A stretch of DNA of 64,000 nucleotides from NCBI RefSeq assembly GCF_001895925.1, contig NZ_MPPI01000002.1, forward strand, positions 216,095 through 280,094, given 5' to 3'. Positions 55,400-64,000 of the stretch are shown here, piece by piece. Each line of letters opens with the position of its first letter. The first letter of the stretch is position 1. Made by a program: the position numbers and the translations under genes. Source of the stretch: Phormidesmis priestleyi ULC007 (GTDB lineage Bacteria > Cyanobacteriota > Cyanobacteriia > Leptolyngbyales > Leptolyngbyaceae). The notes under the pieces are model-generated. The model was not told the origin of the DNA. It did not search any database and saw only the letters and a program-made list of their open reading frames with translations.

Positions 55400-55801
55400 A
55401 TGGAGGAAATCTCACCGCCTGTTTCTGAGTCATCAGAACCCAGTGCATCAATGCAAGATTTCTATCGACTCCAACAAGAGTTGCTAGTGATCACACTTAT
55501 CTTGACGGGTCTAATCTTTTTCCCGGTTTGGTATTTCTACTCCCTCAACATCGCTCTGAATTATTTACTTGGAGCATGCACAGGTGTGGTTTACTTGAAG
55601 TTGTTAGCAAGAAATGTTGAGCAACTTGGTAGCCAGAAAGACAAACTAGGCAAGTCGCACATCGCCGTTTTTATTGGGCTGATTATAGTCGGAACCCAGT
55701 GGAATGGTCTACACGTCTTACCTATTTTTTTAGGATTTCTGACCTACAAAGCGACGCTGATCGTTTATACCTTGCGAACCCTGCTCGATCCTGGCGATTG
55801 A
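55400..55801 (+). CDS. atpI: ATP synthase subunit I
   Basis: A 133-residue membrane protein with four hydrophobic stretches. It starts the atp operon and fits the AtpI/Atp1 family, thought to help c-ring assembly or Mg uptake. It lies 53 bp before atpB. Confidence 0.82.
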   Translation: MEEISPPVSESSEPSASMQDFYRLQQELLVITLILTGLIFFPVWYFYSLNIALNYLLGACTGVVYLKLLARNVEQLGSQKDKLGKSHIAVFIGLIIVGTQWNGLHVLPIFLGFLTYKATLIVYTLRTLLDPGD

Positions 55802-55854
55802 GCCTGTTATAGAATTTGCACTCCTTGAATCTGGGGAAAGCCGCCTGAACTGAA

Positions 55855-56917
<1,063 letters not shown>

Positions 56918-56927
56918 GGGTCAAGAA

Positions 56928-56977
56928 TTTTGAGTTTTGAGTTCTGGGTTACGGAATTCAAAACTCAAAGCTCAAAA
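56928..56977 (+). repeat. Inverted repeat between atpE and b' gene
   Basis: TTTTGAGTTTTGAGTT and AACTCAAAGCTCAAAA pair at 15 of 16 positions over an 18-base loop. It fills most of the 103-bp gap after atpE. Confidence 0.7.
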
Positions 56978-57020
56978 CTTCTAAAATTGTCTTGCACTTT
57001 TTTCACCCTCACTCAAGATA

Positions 57021-57443
57021 ATGTTTGATTTTGATGCGACCCTGCCCTTGATGGCAGTGCAGTTTCTTCTTTTAGCTGCGATCTTAAATGTGGTGTTCTA
57101 TAAGCCACTCACGAAAGTGATTGAAGATCGCAGTGATTACATCCGCAGCAACGAAGCGGATGCGCGAGAGCGTCTTGCGAAAGCCGAAAATCTGGCGAAA
57201 CAGTATGAGTCTGAGCTAGCCGAGACTCGCAGACAATATCAAGCGACGATCGTGGCTGCTCAGGCAGATGCACAGAAGATCGCCGCTCAAAAAACTGCTG
57301 AGGCTCAACAAGAGGCTCAATCTCAACGCGAAGCCACTCAAAAAGAGTTAGATCAGCAAAAGCAGGCTGCGATGCAAACGCTAGAGCAGCAGGTCGAATC
57401 GCTAAGTCACGAAATTCTAGATAAGCTTTTAGCTGGAGTTTGA
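57021..57443 (+). CDS. atpF2: ATP synthase subunit b'
   Basis: A 140-residue subunit of the peripheral stalk. One N-terminal helix ([18 protein letters not shown]) is followed by a long Ala/Gln/Glu helix. Phototrophs carry this second b-type protein. Confidence 0.94.
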   Translation: MFDFDATLPLMAVQFLLLAAILNVVFYKPLTKVIEDRSDYIRSNEADARERLAKAENLAKQYESELAETRRQYQATIVAAQADAQKIAAQKTAEAQQEAQSQREATQKELDQQKQAAMQTLEQQVESLSHEILDKLLAGV

Positions 57444-57510
57444 TGGGGTCGTTAGCAGTTAGTTGTTAACGCCTCTAGGATTGTCAACCGCGCAGTTGTG
57501 GATAACGTTC

Positions 57511-58074
57511 ATGGAAATTTTTTTGCGACTCGCTGCTGGAGCCACTTTACTCGGCTCTGAAGCAGCAGAAGCAGTGGGAAAAGGTGGTTTTGGTATCAAT
57601 TTTGACATCCTAGAAACCAACCTGATCAACCTCTCGATCGTGATTGCCGTTGTCGTTTATTTTGGTCGCAAGTTCTTAGGTAAGATTTTGGGCGATCGCA
57701 CGGCGGCGATCGAGGCTCAAATTAAAGAAGTGGAACAGCGTAAACAAAGTGCTGCTGCCGCTCTTGCCTCACAGCAGCAGAAATTAGCGCAAGCGCAAGC
57801 TGAGGCTGCTAAAATTCGTGCCTCGGCAGAAGATGGAGCCAAGTCAGCGCGAGAAGCCATTTTGGTGAAGGCTGAACAGGATGTTGCTCGGATGCGTGAG
57901 ACGGCGGCTCAAGAACTCGGCTCTGAACAAGCGCGAGTGATCAATGAGTTACGTCAACGCATTGCACTGATGGCAATGCAGCGTGCAGAGGGTGAGCTTC
58001 CGAGTCGTCTGAATGATGACTTGCAGCAGAGATTAGTCGATCGCAGCATTGCTCTACTCGGAGGTAGTTCCTGA
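57511..58074 (+). CDS. atpF: ATP synthase subunit b
   Basis: A 187-residue peripheral-stalk subunit. The short N-terminus before ILETNLINLSIVIAVVVYFG is the cyanobacterial form, and a long charged helix follows. ATG 57511 was chosen over 57463 because it gives the normal length. Its TGA overlaps the delta ATG by one base (TGATG). Confidence 0.93.
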   Translation: MEIFLRLAAGATLLGSEAAEAVGKGGFGINFDILETNLINLSIVIAVVVYFGRKFLGKILGDRTAAIEAQIKEVEQRKQSAAAALASQQQKLAQAQAEAAKIRASAEDGAKSAREAILVKAEQDVARMRETAAQELGSEQARVINELRQRIALMAMQRAEGELPSRLNDDLQQRLVDRSIALLGGSS

Positions 58075-58631
58075 TGAAAGATAGCATTTTGACGGCTCAG
58101 GTTCTGGAACCCTACGCCCAAGCGCTGATGTCCTTGGGGCAGTCAAATAATTTGACCGAGCGTTTCGGTGAAGATGTTGCCGGGATTCTATCGAGTTGGA
58201 ATGAGTCCCCTGATCTGCAAGCATTTCTCAGCAGTCCGTTGACGAAAGCCGACGCAAAAAAAGCTGTTTTAGAACAGGTTTTTGGAGAGCAGGTTCACCC
58301 GTTCACTAAAAGCTTTTTAATGCTGCTGGTCGATAAGCGACGAATTCTGTTTTTGGATGGCATCTGCAAACAGTATCAGGCACTTCTCAGAAAGCTAAAT
58401 CAAGCTGTTTTAGCCGAAGTGATTTCGACGGTCGAACTCAACGACGACCAGAAAAACACCATCCGCGAACAGGTGAAGTCGATGACTTCTGCACGTCAGG
58501 TCGATCTCGAAACTCGTCTCGATCGCGACCTCATCGGCGGTGTGATTATCAAAGTTGGTTCTCAGGTGATTGATGCAAGTTTGCGTGGTCAACTGCGTCG
58601 CATTTCTCTCCGTTTAAGTAGTGCAACCTAA
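58074..58631 (+). CDS. atpH: ATP synthase subunit delta
   Basis: A 185-residue F1 subunit that links F1 to the stalk. [20 protein letters not shown] and the C-terminal [20 protein letters not shown] are diagnostic. Coupled to atpF by one base. Confidence 0.95.
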   Translation: MKDSILTAQVLEPYAQALMSLGQSNNLTERFGEDVAGILSSWNESPDLQAFLSSPLTKADAKKAVLEQVFGEQVHPFTKSFLMLLVDKRRILFLDGICKQYQALLRKLNQAVLAEVISTVELNDDQKNTIREQVKSMTSARQVDLETRLDRDLIGGVIIKVGSQVIDASLRGQLRRISLRLSSAT

Positions 58632-58637
58632 GAATGG

Positions 58638-58676
58638 TCAGGGTTTCAGGAATCAGTCAAAACTCTGAACCCCTGA
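58638..58676 (+). repeat. Inverted repeat between delta and alpha genes
   Basis: TCAGGGTTTCAG and CTGAACCCCTGA pair at 11 of 12 positions across a 15-base loop. Confidence 0.6.
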
Positions 58677-58726
58677 CACCTAAATCCTATTTTCGCTTTC
58701 CCCTTCATCCTTCAAAAGAGGTTCCA

Positions 58727-60244
58727 ATGGCAGCAATCAGACCAGACGAAATTAGTAATATTATTCGCCAACAGATCGAGAGCTACGATCAGGGCGTGAA
58801 GGTTTCCAATGTCGGAACCGTGCTTCAAGTCGGTGACGGTATCGCCCGGATTTACGGTTTAGAAAAGGCAATGTCTGGTGAGTTGCTTGACTTTGAAGAT
58901 GGCTCAGTTGGCATTGCGCTCAACCTAGAAGAAGACAACGTGGGCGCGGTCTTGATGAGTAACGGGCGCACCATTCAAGAAGGCAGCAGCGTCACAGCAA
59001 GCGGCAAAATTGCGCGGATTCCGGTGGGCGATGCGATGATTGGTCGCGTCGTGGATGCGCTGGCTCGTCCGATCGACGGCAAAGGCGACGTTCAAACGAA
59101 CGAGTTTCGTCTGATCGAGTCCCCTGCACCCGGCATCATTGAGCGGAAATCGGTGTATGAGCCGATGCAGACGGGCATCACCGCGATCGACACCATGATT
59201 CCGATCGGTCGGGGTCAGCGGGAATTAATTATTGGCGATCGTCAAACTGGCAAGACCTCCGTTGCCGTAGACACGATTCTGAACCAGAAAGGCGAAGACG
59301 TGATCTGCGTATATGTGGCGATCGGGCAGAAAGCTTCGACCGTTGCTAACATCGCGAACGTGCTGCGGGAGCGTGGCGCGTTAGATTACACGATCATTGT
59401 TGCGGCAAACGCAAACGACGCGGCGACTCTTCAATACCTCGCTCCTTATACCGGGGCATCGCTGGCTGAGTACTTTATGTACCAAGGTCGGCACACGCTG
59501 GTAATTTACGATGACTTGTCCAAGCAGGCACAGGCTTATCGTCAAATGTCCTTGCTGTTGCGCCGTCCACCCGGTCGTGAAGCTTATCCTGGAGACGTGT
59601 TCTATCTCCACTCTCGCTTGCTAGAACGTGCGGCAAAACTTAGCCCCGAATTGGGTGAAGGCAGCATGACCGCATTGCCGATCGTCGAAACTCAAGCGGG
59701 TGACGTATCCGCTTACATTCCGACGAACGTGATTTCGATTACCGACGGTCAAATCTTCCTATCGTCTGACTTGTTTAACTCTGGTCTACGACCCGCCGTG
59801 AACGCAGGTATTTCGGTTTCTCGTGTGGGTTCTGCGGCTCAGACTAAAGCGATGAAGAAGGTCGCGGGTAAGGTGAAGCTGGAACTCGCTCAGTTCGCTG
59901 AACTAGAAGCGTTTGCTCAGTTTGCGTCTGACTTGGATAAAGCGACTCAGAACCAACTCGCACGCGGTCAACGTCTGCGCGAATTGCTGAAGCAATCTCA
60001 ATATTCTCCGCTATCGGTGGGTGATCAAGTTGCGATCATCTACGCGGGCATCAACGGTTATTTAGATGATATCCCCGTTGATAAAATCACCGATTACGCG
60101 AAAGGATTGCGCGACTATTTGGCAACTAGCAAGCCCAAATATGGCGAAAGCATCCGCGCGACGAAAGCGCTCAGTGACGAAGCCGAAGGAATGTTGAAGG
60201 AAGCGATCGCTGAATATAAAAAGACCTTCCTAGCCGCCGCGTAA
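58727..60244 (+). CDS. atpA: ATP synthase subunit alpha
   Basis: A 505-residue F1 subunit. The N-terminus [20 protein letters not shown], the P-loop GDRQTGKT, and SISDGQIF-like text late are standard. ATG 58727 was chosen; the frame is open to 58634 without homology. Confidence 0.97.
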   Translation: MAAIRPDEISNIIRQQIESYDQGVKVSNVGTVLQVGDGIARIYGLEKAMSGELLDFEDGSVGIALNLEEDNVGAVLMSNGRTIQEGSSVTASGKIARIPVGDAMIGRVVDALARPIDGKGDVQTNEFRLIESPAPGIIERKSVYEPMQTGITAIDTMIPIGRGQRELIIGDRQTGKTSVAVDTILNQKGEDVICVYVAIGQKASTVANIANVLRERGALDYTIIVAANANDAATLQYLAPYTGASLAEYFMYQGRHTLVIYDDLSKQAQAYRQMSLLLRRPPGREAYPGDVFYLHSRLLERAAKLSPELGEGSMTALPIVETQAGDVSAYIPTNVISITDGQIFLSSDLFNSGLRPAVNAGISVSRVGSAAQTKAMKKVAGKVKLELAQFAELEAFAQFASDLDKATQNQLARGQRLRELLKQSQYSPLSVGDQVAIIYAGINGYLDDIPVDKITDYAKGLRDYLATSKPKYGESIRATKALSDEAEGMLKEAIAEYKKTFLAAA

Positions 60245-60256
60245 AACTAGTTTGGG

Positions 60257-60296
60257 TTTTGGATTTTAGATTTCCAATTAAATCCAAAATCCAAAA
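60257..60296 (+). repeat. Inverted repeat between alpha and gamma genes
   Basis: TTTTGGATTTTAGATTT and AAATCCAAAATCCAAAA pair over almost their full length (one mismatch), with a 6-base loop. Confidence 0.7.
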
Positions 60297-60322
60297 TCCA
60301 AGCTCTAACATGGGTCAAGATT

Positions 60323-61273
60323 ATGGCAAACCTCAAACTCATTCGAGATCGCATTCAGTCGGTCAAAAATACGAAAAAGATTACGGAAGCAATGCGGTTA
60401 GTGGCGGCTGCAAAGGTGCGTCGCGCTCAAGAACAGGTGATCGCAACTCGTCCTTTTGCTGATCGGCTTGCCCAAGTGCTTTATGGCTTGCAAACCCGGT
60501 TGCGTTTTGAAGAAGCGAATCTGCCCCTACTCAGAAAGCGGGATGTAAAAACGGTTGCATTGCTAGTCATTTCTGGCGATCGAGGCTTGTGCGGTGCTTA
60601 TAACTCCAACGTGATTCGTCGCGCTGAGGTTCGCGCTAAAGAACTGCAAGCAGAAGGGCTAAACTACAAATTTATTGTGGTCGGTCGCAAGTCGGCTCAA
60701 TACTTTCAGCGTCGAGAGCAGCCGATCGAAGGCACTTACATCGGCTTAGAACAGATTCCAACCGCGGCGGAAGCGTCGCAGATTTCGGATCAGTTGTTGT
60801 CTCTGTTTTTGTCGGATACGGTCGATCGGGTTGAGCTTGTCTATACTCGATTTGTCTCGCTGATCAGCTCTCGTCCGGTGATTCAAACACTGTTGCCGCT
60901 TGACCCTCAAGGGTTAGAAGTGCCAGATGATGAAATCTTCCGTCTGACGACTCGCGGCGGGCAGTTGCAAGTCGAGCGGGAGAAAGTGACCGCGCCGACT
61001 CAGAGCAGTTTCCCGCAGGATATGATTTTTGAGCAAGATCCGGTGCAAATTCTGGATGCGTTGCTGCCGCTATATCTAAATAACCAACTGCTTCGGGCGT
61101 TGCAAGAGTCTGCGGCAAGTGAACTTGCTGCCCGAATGACCGCTATGAACAACGCAAGCGAAAACGCTTCGGAATTAATGAAAGGATTGTCGCTGACTTA
61201 CAACAAGGCACGTCAAGCGGCGATTACTCAAGAAATTCTAGAAGTGGTGGGCGGTGCTGAGGCATTAGGCTAA
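60323..61273 (+). CDS. atpG: ATP synthase subunit gamma
   Basis: A 316-residue rotor subunit. [20 protein letters not shown] and [24 protein letters not shown] are the two coiled-coil ends, and [10 protein letters not shown] is the conserved core. The middle insertion (YTRFVSLI, then a long loop to about 240) is the photosynthetic type. It closes the operon; beta and epsilon lie elsewhere as usual in cyanobacteria. Confidence 0.97.
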   Translation: MANLKLIRDRIQSVKNTKKITEAMRLVAAAKVRRAQEQVIATRPFADRLAQVLYGLQTRLRFEEANLPLLRKRDVKTVALLVISGDRGLCGAYNSNVIRRAEVRAKELQAEGLNYKFIVVGRKSAQYFQRREQPIEGTYIGLEQIPTAAEASQISDQLLSLFLSDTVDRVELVYTRFVSLISSRPVIQTLLPLDPQGLEVPDDEIFRLTTRGGQLQVEREKVTAPTQSSFPQDMIFEQDPVQILDALLPLYLNNQLLRALQESAASELAARMTAMNNASENASELMKGLSLTYNKARQAAITQEILEVVGGAEALG

Positions 61274-61302
61274 CCTCAATCTCAAGTTTTCAAGTAAGGT
61301 TT

Positions 61303-61331
61303 TGCGTCTGGGGTTTCTCAGGCGCATTTTT
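61303..61331 (+). terminator. Rho-independent terminator of the atp operon
   Basis: TGCGTCTG and CAGGCGCA pair (one G-T pair) around an 8-base loop, then TTTTT. It is 30 bp after atpG. Confidence 0.8.
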
Positions 61332-61476
61332 ATGAGCGATCGTTCGACTCGCCTCGATCGCTATGATGAGAACATCCAGATTCTTCTCATTCCTCTTTTT
61401 AGTCAGATCGTCCCCAAATTCCTGCCCCCGATTCTTCTAAAATGATGGTGGGAACACACGCGCAATCAAATCTAAA

Positions 61477-61800
61477 ATGGCAATCTATAAAGTTGAAATT
61501 CTGCATCGGGGGCAAACTCACACGATCGAAGTGCCCGACGATCGCACCGTTCTTGAAGTTGCAAACAAATTGGGGTTAGATCTGCCCAGTTCTTGTACGG
61601 CTGGAGTTTGCACAACTTGCGCCGCTCAAATCTTAGAAGGAACGATCGATCAAACCGATGGAATGGGCGTAAGTCAAGAATTGCAGGAGCAGGGATACGC
61701 CTTACTCTGTGTCGGCTTTCCTCGGTCTGACCTCAAGATTGAAACCGAAAAAGAAGAAACAGTCTATCATCTGCAATTTGGACAGCATCAAAATAAATAG
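61477..61800 (+). CDS. 2Fe-2S ferredoxin
   Basis: A 107-residue plant-type ferredoxin. The cluster Cys are in SSCTAGVCTTCAA (C-x4-C-x2-C) and LLCVGF (fourth Cys). The tail is longer than in PetF and lacks the usual acidic end, so it may be a dedicated rather than bulk photosynthetic ferredoxin. It precedes the small gene and DUF3326. Confidence 0.9.
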   Translation: MAIYKVEILHRGQTHTIEVPDDRTVLEVANKLGLDLPSSCTAGVCTTCAAQILEGTIDQTDGMGVSQELQEQGYALLCVGFPRSDLKIETEKEETVYHLQFGQHQNK

Positions 61801-61845
61801 GTTATTCACATTAGAGTTAATCACTCGTGAATTCATTTTTCAGTC

Positions 61846-62025
61846 ATGAATACACACTTTATCAGCATAGAAGTTGACTTGAAATCGTCTCCGGTTGAAA
61901 TGCAAAGCGCGATCGAAGCTGCATTGCGAAAACATGGAGAACCATTACGCTGGGCTGTCACCAGTGTGAATGCTAACCAACAAAAAGCTCAAATCGAAGC
62001 GATCGTGACGATTGATCATGACTAA
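61846..62025 (+). CDS. Small protein, unknown, coupled to DUF3326
   Basis: A 59-residue protein (MNTHFISIEVDLKSSPVEMQ, EAALRKHGEPLRWAVTSVN, then IEAIVTIDHD). It has a beta-alpha-beta pattern and no signal. It overlaps the start of the DUF3326 gene by 8 bases (ATG 62018, stop 62023-62025), so the two are probably made together. No family recognised. Confidence 0.7.
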   Translation: MNTHFISIEVDLKSSPVEMQSAIEAALRKHGEPLRWAVTSVNANQQKAQIEAIVTIDHD

Positions 62026-63100
62026 ACGTGCCTACACCGTAGTTCTGATCGTGCCGACTGGGATCGGAGCCACGATCGGAGGCTATGCAGGTGATGCGCT
62101 TCCGGTGGCGCGGATGATCGCTCAGGTTTGCGATCGCTTAATCACACATCCCAATGTTCTCAACGGGGCCCAACTTTATTGGAACTTGCCTAACGCTTTG
62201 TATGTTGAAGGTTACGGACTTGATCAAGTTGCGGCTGGCAATTGGGGATTGCGTCCCGTGCATCAAAATCGAATTGGATTGATTCTCGATCGTGGCATCG
62301 AACCCGATTTGCGACTGCGACATTTACAAGCGGCAGATGCTGCAAGAGCCACACTCGGACTAAATTTAACCGAGTATGTGATCACCGATCAGCCCTTAAA
62401 CGTCGAACTAAAAACCGCGAATTCTGGCGCAGCGTGGGGCACGATCGAGCATCCAGACAGCTTATTAAGAGCGGCAGATAAACTGATTCACAAAGTAGGA
62501 GCCACGGCGATCGCGGTAGTTGCTCGGTTTCCTGACGACTGTGGCAGCCAAGCGTTGCAAAATTATCGTCACGGTCAAGGCGTTGATCCATTAGCGGGTG
62601 CCGAAGCGGTGATTAGTCATCTGATTGTACGGACGTTTCAAATTCCTTGTGCTCATGCGCCTGCGCTGTTGCCTTTGCCATTAGATGTCGAACTATCGCC
62701 GCGATCGGCAGCCGAAGAATTAGGATTTACTTTTCTTCCGTGTGTTTTAGTTGGGTTAAGTCGCGCTCCTCAATTCACGACTCGCAGCGTTCTGTCTATG
62801 GTGCAGGCGAGTGATGTATGGGCAGATCAAGTAGATGCGATCGTGATTCCAGCAAATGCTTGTGGAGGCAGCGCAGTCATGAGTTTGAGTCAGTCAAACA
62901 CCAAAATTATTGCAGTTAGAGAGAATCACACTCAGATGCAGGTGCCTCCAGAATCATTGGGAATCAACGCCATCGCGGTGAATTCTTATCTGGAAGCTTT
63001 AGGAATGTTAGTGTGCGATCGGGCTGGAATAGAACCCAATGCGCTGAATCCGGCGATCGCTCCTTTGCGCTGCTTAGAGGTTGAGTCGATCGTCCATTAA
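62018..63100 (+). CDS. DUF3326 protein
   Basis: A 360-residue soluble protein. YTVVLIVPTGIGATIGGYAGDALP begins it, and LYWNLPNALYVEGYGLD, the TAIAVVARFPDD block and VIPANACGGSAVMSL are the family pattern. It is widespread in cyanobacteria and plants; function unknown. ATG 62018 is used. Confidence 0.85.
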   Translation: MTKRAYTVVLIVPTGIGATIGGYAGDALPVARMIAQVCDRLITHPNVLNGAQLYWNLPNALYVEGYGLDQVAAGNWGLRPVHQNRIGLILDRGIEPDLRLRHLQAADAARATLGLNLTEYVITDQPLNVELKTANSGAAWGTIEHPDSLLRAADKLIHKVGATAIAVVARFPDDCGSQALQNYRHGQGVDPLAGAEAVISHLIVRTFQIPCAHAPALLPLPLDVELSPRSAAEELGFTFLPCVLVGLSRAPQFTTRSVLSMVQASDVWADQVDAIVIPANACGGSAVMSLSQSNTKIIAVRENHTQMQVPPESLGINAIAVNSYLEALGMLVCDRAGIEPNALNPAIAPLRCLEVESIVH

Positions 63101-63137
63101 CATAAAGCTACTCATACACCTCACCCCCAGATTTCTA

Positions 63138-63734
63138 GTGGCACAAATTCCTGAAACTCCAGAAATGGAACCGTTAACCCGCATTCAAGTTTTGATCGCG
63201 ATGGGGGTGACTGCCGTGGTTTTGCTGCTCGTAGCAAAATTATGGATGCACCTTGGCTCTGTTAATCTCTTGCCAGTGAAGTTGACCACAGAAGCCATCT
63301 TGCAAGGAGTCGGGCTAGGGCTGGGTGTGACGATCGCCAGCTCGATTATCTATCGGTTTTGGGCAGCTTATCGCATCAGCGCCGATTATTACCTCGAATT
63401 AGTGCTCAAACCGCTGCTCATTCCCGATTTAGTTTGGTTGGGGTTATTGCCAGGACTCAGTGAAGAATTACTATTTCGTGGAGTCATGCTGCCTGAGTTT
63501 GGTCTGACTTTAGAAGGGGTTTTGATTTCTAGCGTTTGTTTTGGGGTGCTTCACCTGAGTAACTTTAAGCAGTGGGCTTATGTGGTTTGGGCAACCTGCA
63601 TCGGCGCACTATTTGCCTATAGCGCGATCTGGACAGGCAATTTATTGGTGCCGATCGTGGCTCACGTTCTCACTAATCTGATCGCTGCTTTTATGTGGAA
63701 ATTGGGCGATTATCCTCGCGCTTCAAACTCTTGA
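63138..63734 (+). CDS. CPBP family intramembrane protease
   Basis: A protein of about 198 residues with five to six hydrophobic helices. SEELLFRGVMLPEFG holds the Glu-Glu-x3-Arg motif, and VCFGVLHLSNF plus VAHVLTNLIAAF provide the His residues, typical of the CAAX/Rce1 (CPBP) family. The substrate is unknown. The start is uncertain: GTG 63138 or ATG 63165. Confidence 0.82.
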   Translation: MAQIPETPEMEPLTRIQVLIAMGVTAVVLLLVAKLWMHLGSVNLLPVKLTTEAILQGVGLGLGVTIASSIIYRFWAAYRISADYYLELVLKPLLIPDLVWLGLLPGLSEELLFRGVMLPEFGLTLEGVLISSVCFGVLHLSNFKQWAYVVWATCIGALFAYSAIWTGNLLVPIVAHVLTNLIAAFMWKLGDYPRASNS

Positions 63735-63875
63735 TTGCCCTGAGAGTCTTTGCTCACCTAATGGTAAATTTTCACAACTTCAAATCAGACAAACTGTAAG
63801 GAGGGATACCATATTAGACAGAGTTGGAGTCGGGCAATTGCTCTTCGTCCATCTGCCTTGCGCTCTCTCCTTGCG

Positions 63876-64000
63876 ATGCAAAACGATTTATCCAACGATC
63901 CTGAAGATCCTGCTCTTGAAGACGTGACTCGGTGGCACACTTTTGCTGAGATTGTGCTAGGGCTGCACAAAGAAGGAATTTATATTCATCCTCACCAGTT
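63876..64000 (+). CDS. 5' end of conserved cyanobacterial gene (partial)
   Basis: From ATG 63876 the frame MQNDLSNDPEDPALEDVTRW then HTFAEIVLGLHKEGIYIHPHQ runs to the edge, matching a cyanobacterial family of unknown function that I recall. A perfect AAGGAGG site at 63798 is 8 bases before an in-frame ATT at 63813, so the true start may be non-standard. Confidence 0.6.
   Translation, partial: MQNDLSNDPEDPALEDVTRWHTFAEIVLGLHKEGIYIHPHQ

Overview
The window is chromosomal DNA from a cyanobacterium. Direct evidence is the Mg-chelatase subunit gene chlD, a one-helix high-light-inducible protein, the alkane pair ado-aar, the cyanobacterial atp order (I-a-c-b'-b-delta-alpha-gamma, no beta or epsilon), an HHL1-like photosystem II protein, a group 3 sigma factor (SigF), a PucC-type carrier, and very frequent GCGATCGC (HIP1) palindromes. 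Genus cannot be fixed from sequence alone; base composition and gene set fit a Leptolyngbya-like or other filamentous lineage. Almost everything is core chromosome. I see no prophage, CRISPR array, rRNA, tRNA or intact insertion sequence.

Layout. 1-1.2 kb: end of an unknown gene, a YdcF-like membrane protein and a DUF2288 protein. 1.2-4.8 kb (minus): fatty-acid and phospholipid cluster plsX-fabH-fabD-plsC. 5.0-9.2 kb: DUF2079 membrane protein, then minus-strand rpmG-rpsR-RNase II/R. 9.3-14.4 kb: moeA facing ftsQ-ftsZ, then a NarL-type regulator translationally coupled to a secreted DUF4168 protein. 14.4-22.5 kb: a MITE-like element, an aldo-keto reductase, DUF2325 protein, HHL1-like protein, GIY-YIG protein, chlD, sigF. 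22.5-28.1 kb: cyanobacterial hypotheticals, a GHL10 hydrolase, a small Cys4 membrane protein, a second DUF4168 protein, and SDR-sbcD. 28.3-33.6 kb: the most accessory stretch, with a Uma2 nuclease-like gene, a RHH/MazF-type toxin-antitoxin pair with its own promoter and repeats, a cysteine desulfurase, DUF4112, a conserved hypothetical, and an orphan sugar-ABC permease with a small suffix protein. 33.9-35.7 kb: ado and aar. 35.8-40 kb: FHA protein, a free-standing RNA polymerase alpha-CTD-like protein next to an anchored beta-propeller protein, DUF6679, cupin, and a second Cys4 membrane protein. 40-49.8 kb: HlyD adaptor, rimO-crhR, a second MITE copy, PilH-like receiver, aldo-keto reductase, PucC carrier, inositol-phosphatase family protein, SAM hydroxide adenosyltransferase. 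49.9-55.3 kb: small proteins, TIGR01777 epimerase, asnS, a 47-residue Hli gene and a methyltransferase. 55.4-61.3 kb: atp operon. 61.5-64 kb: ferredoxin, a 59-residue gene overlapping a DUF3326 gene, a CPBP protease, and the start of another gene.

No obvious new multi-gene defence or biosynthetic system is present. The most interesting items are small: two paralogous membrane-anchored Cys4 mini-proteins, a lone alpha-CTD-like protein whose usual DNA-contact residues look replaced, a regulator-DUF4168 gene pair sharing a GTGA overlap, the small gene coupled to DUF3326, a palindrome in the crhR leader, heptamer-rich hairpins at three atp junctions, and three families of short mobile or dispersed repeats (two with copies or ends in several places here).
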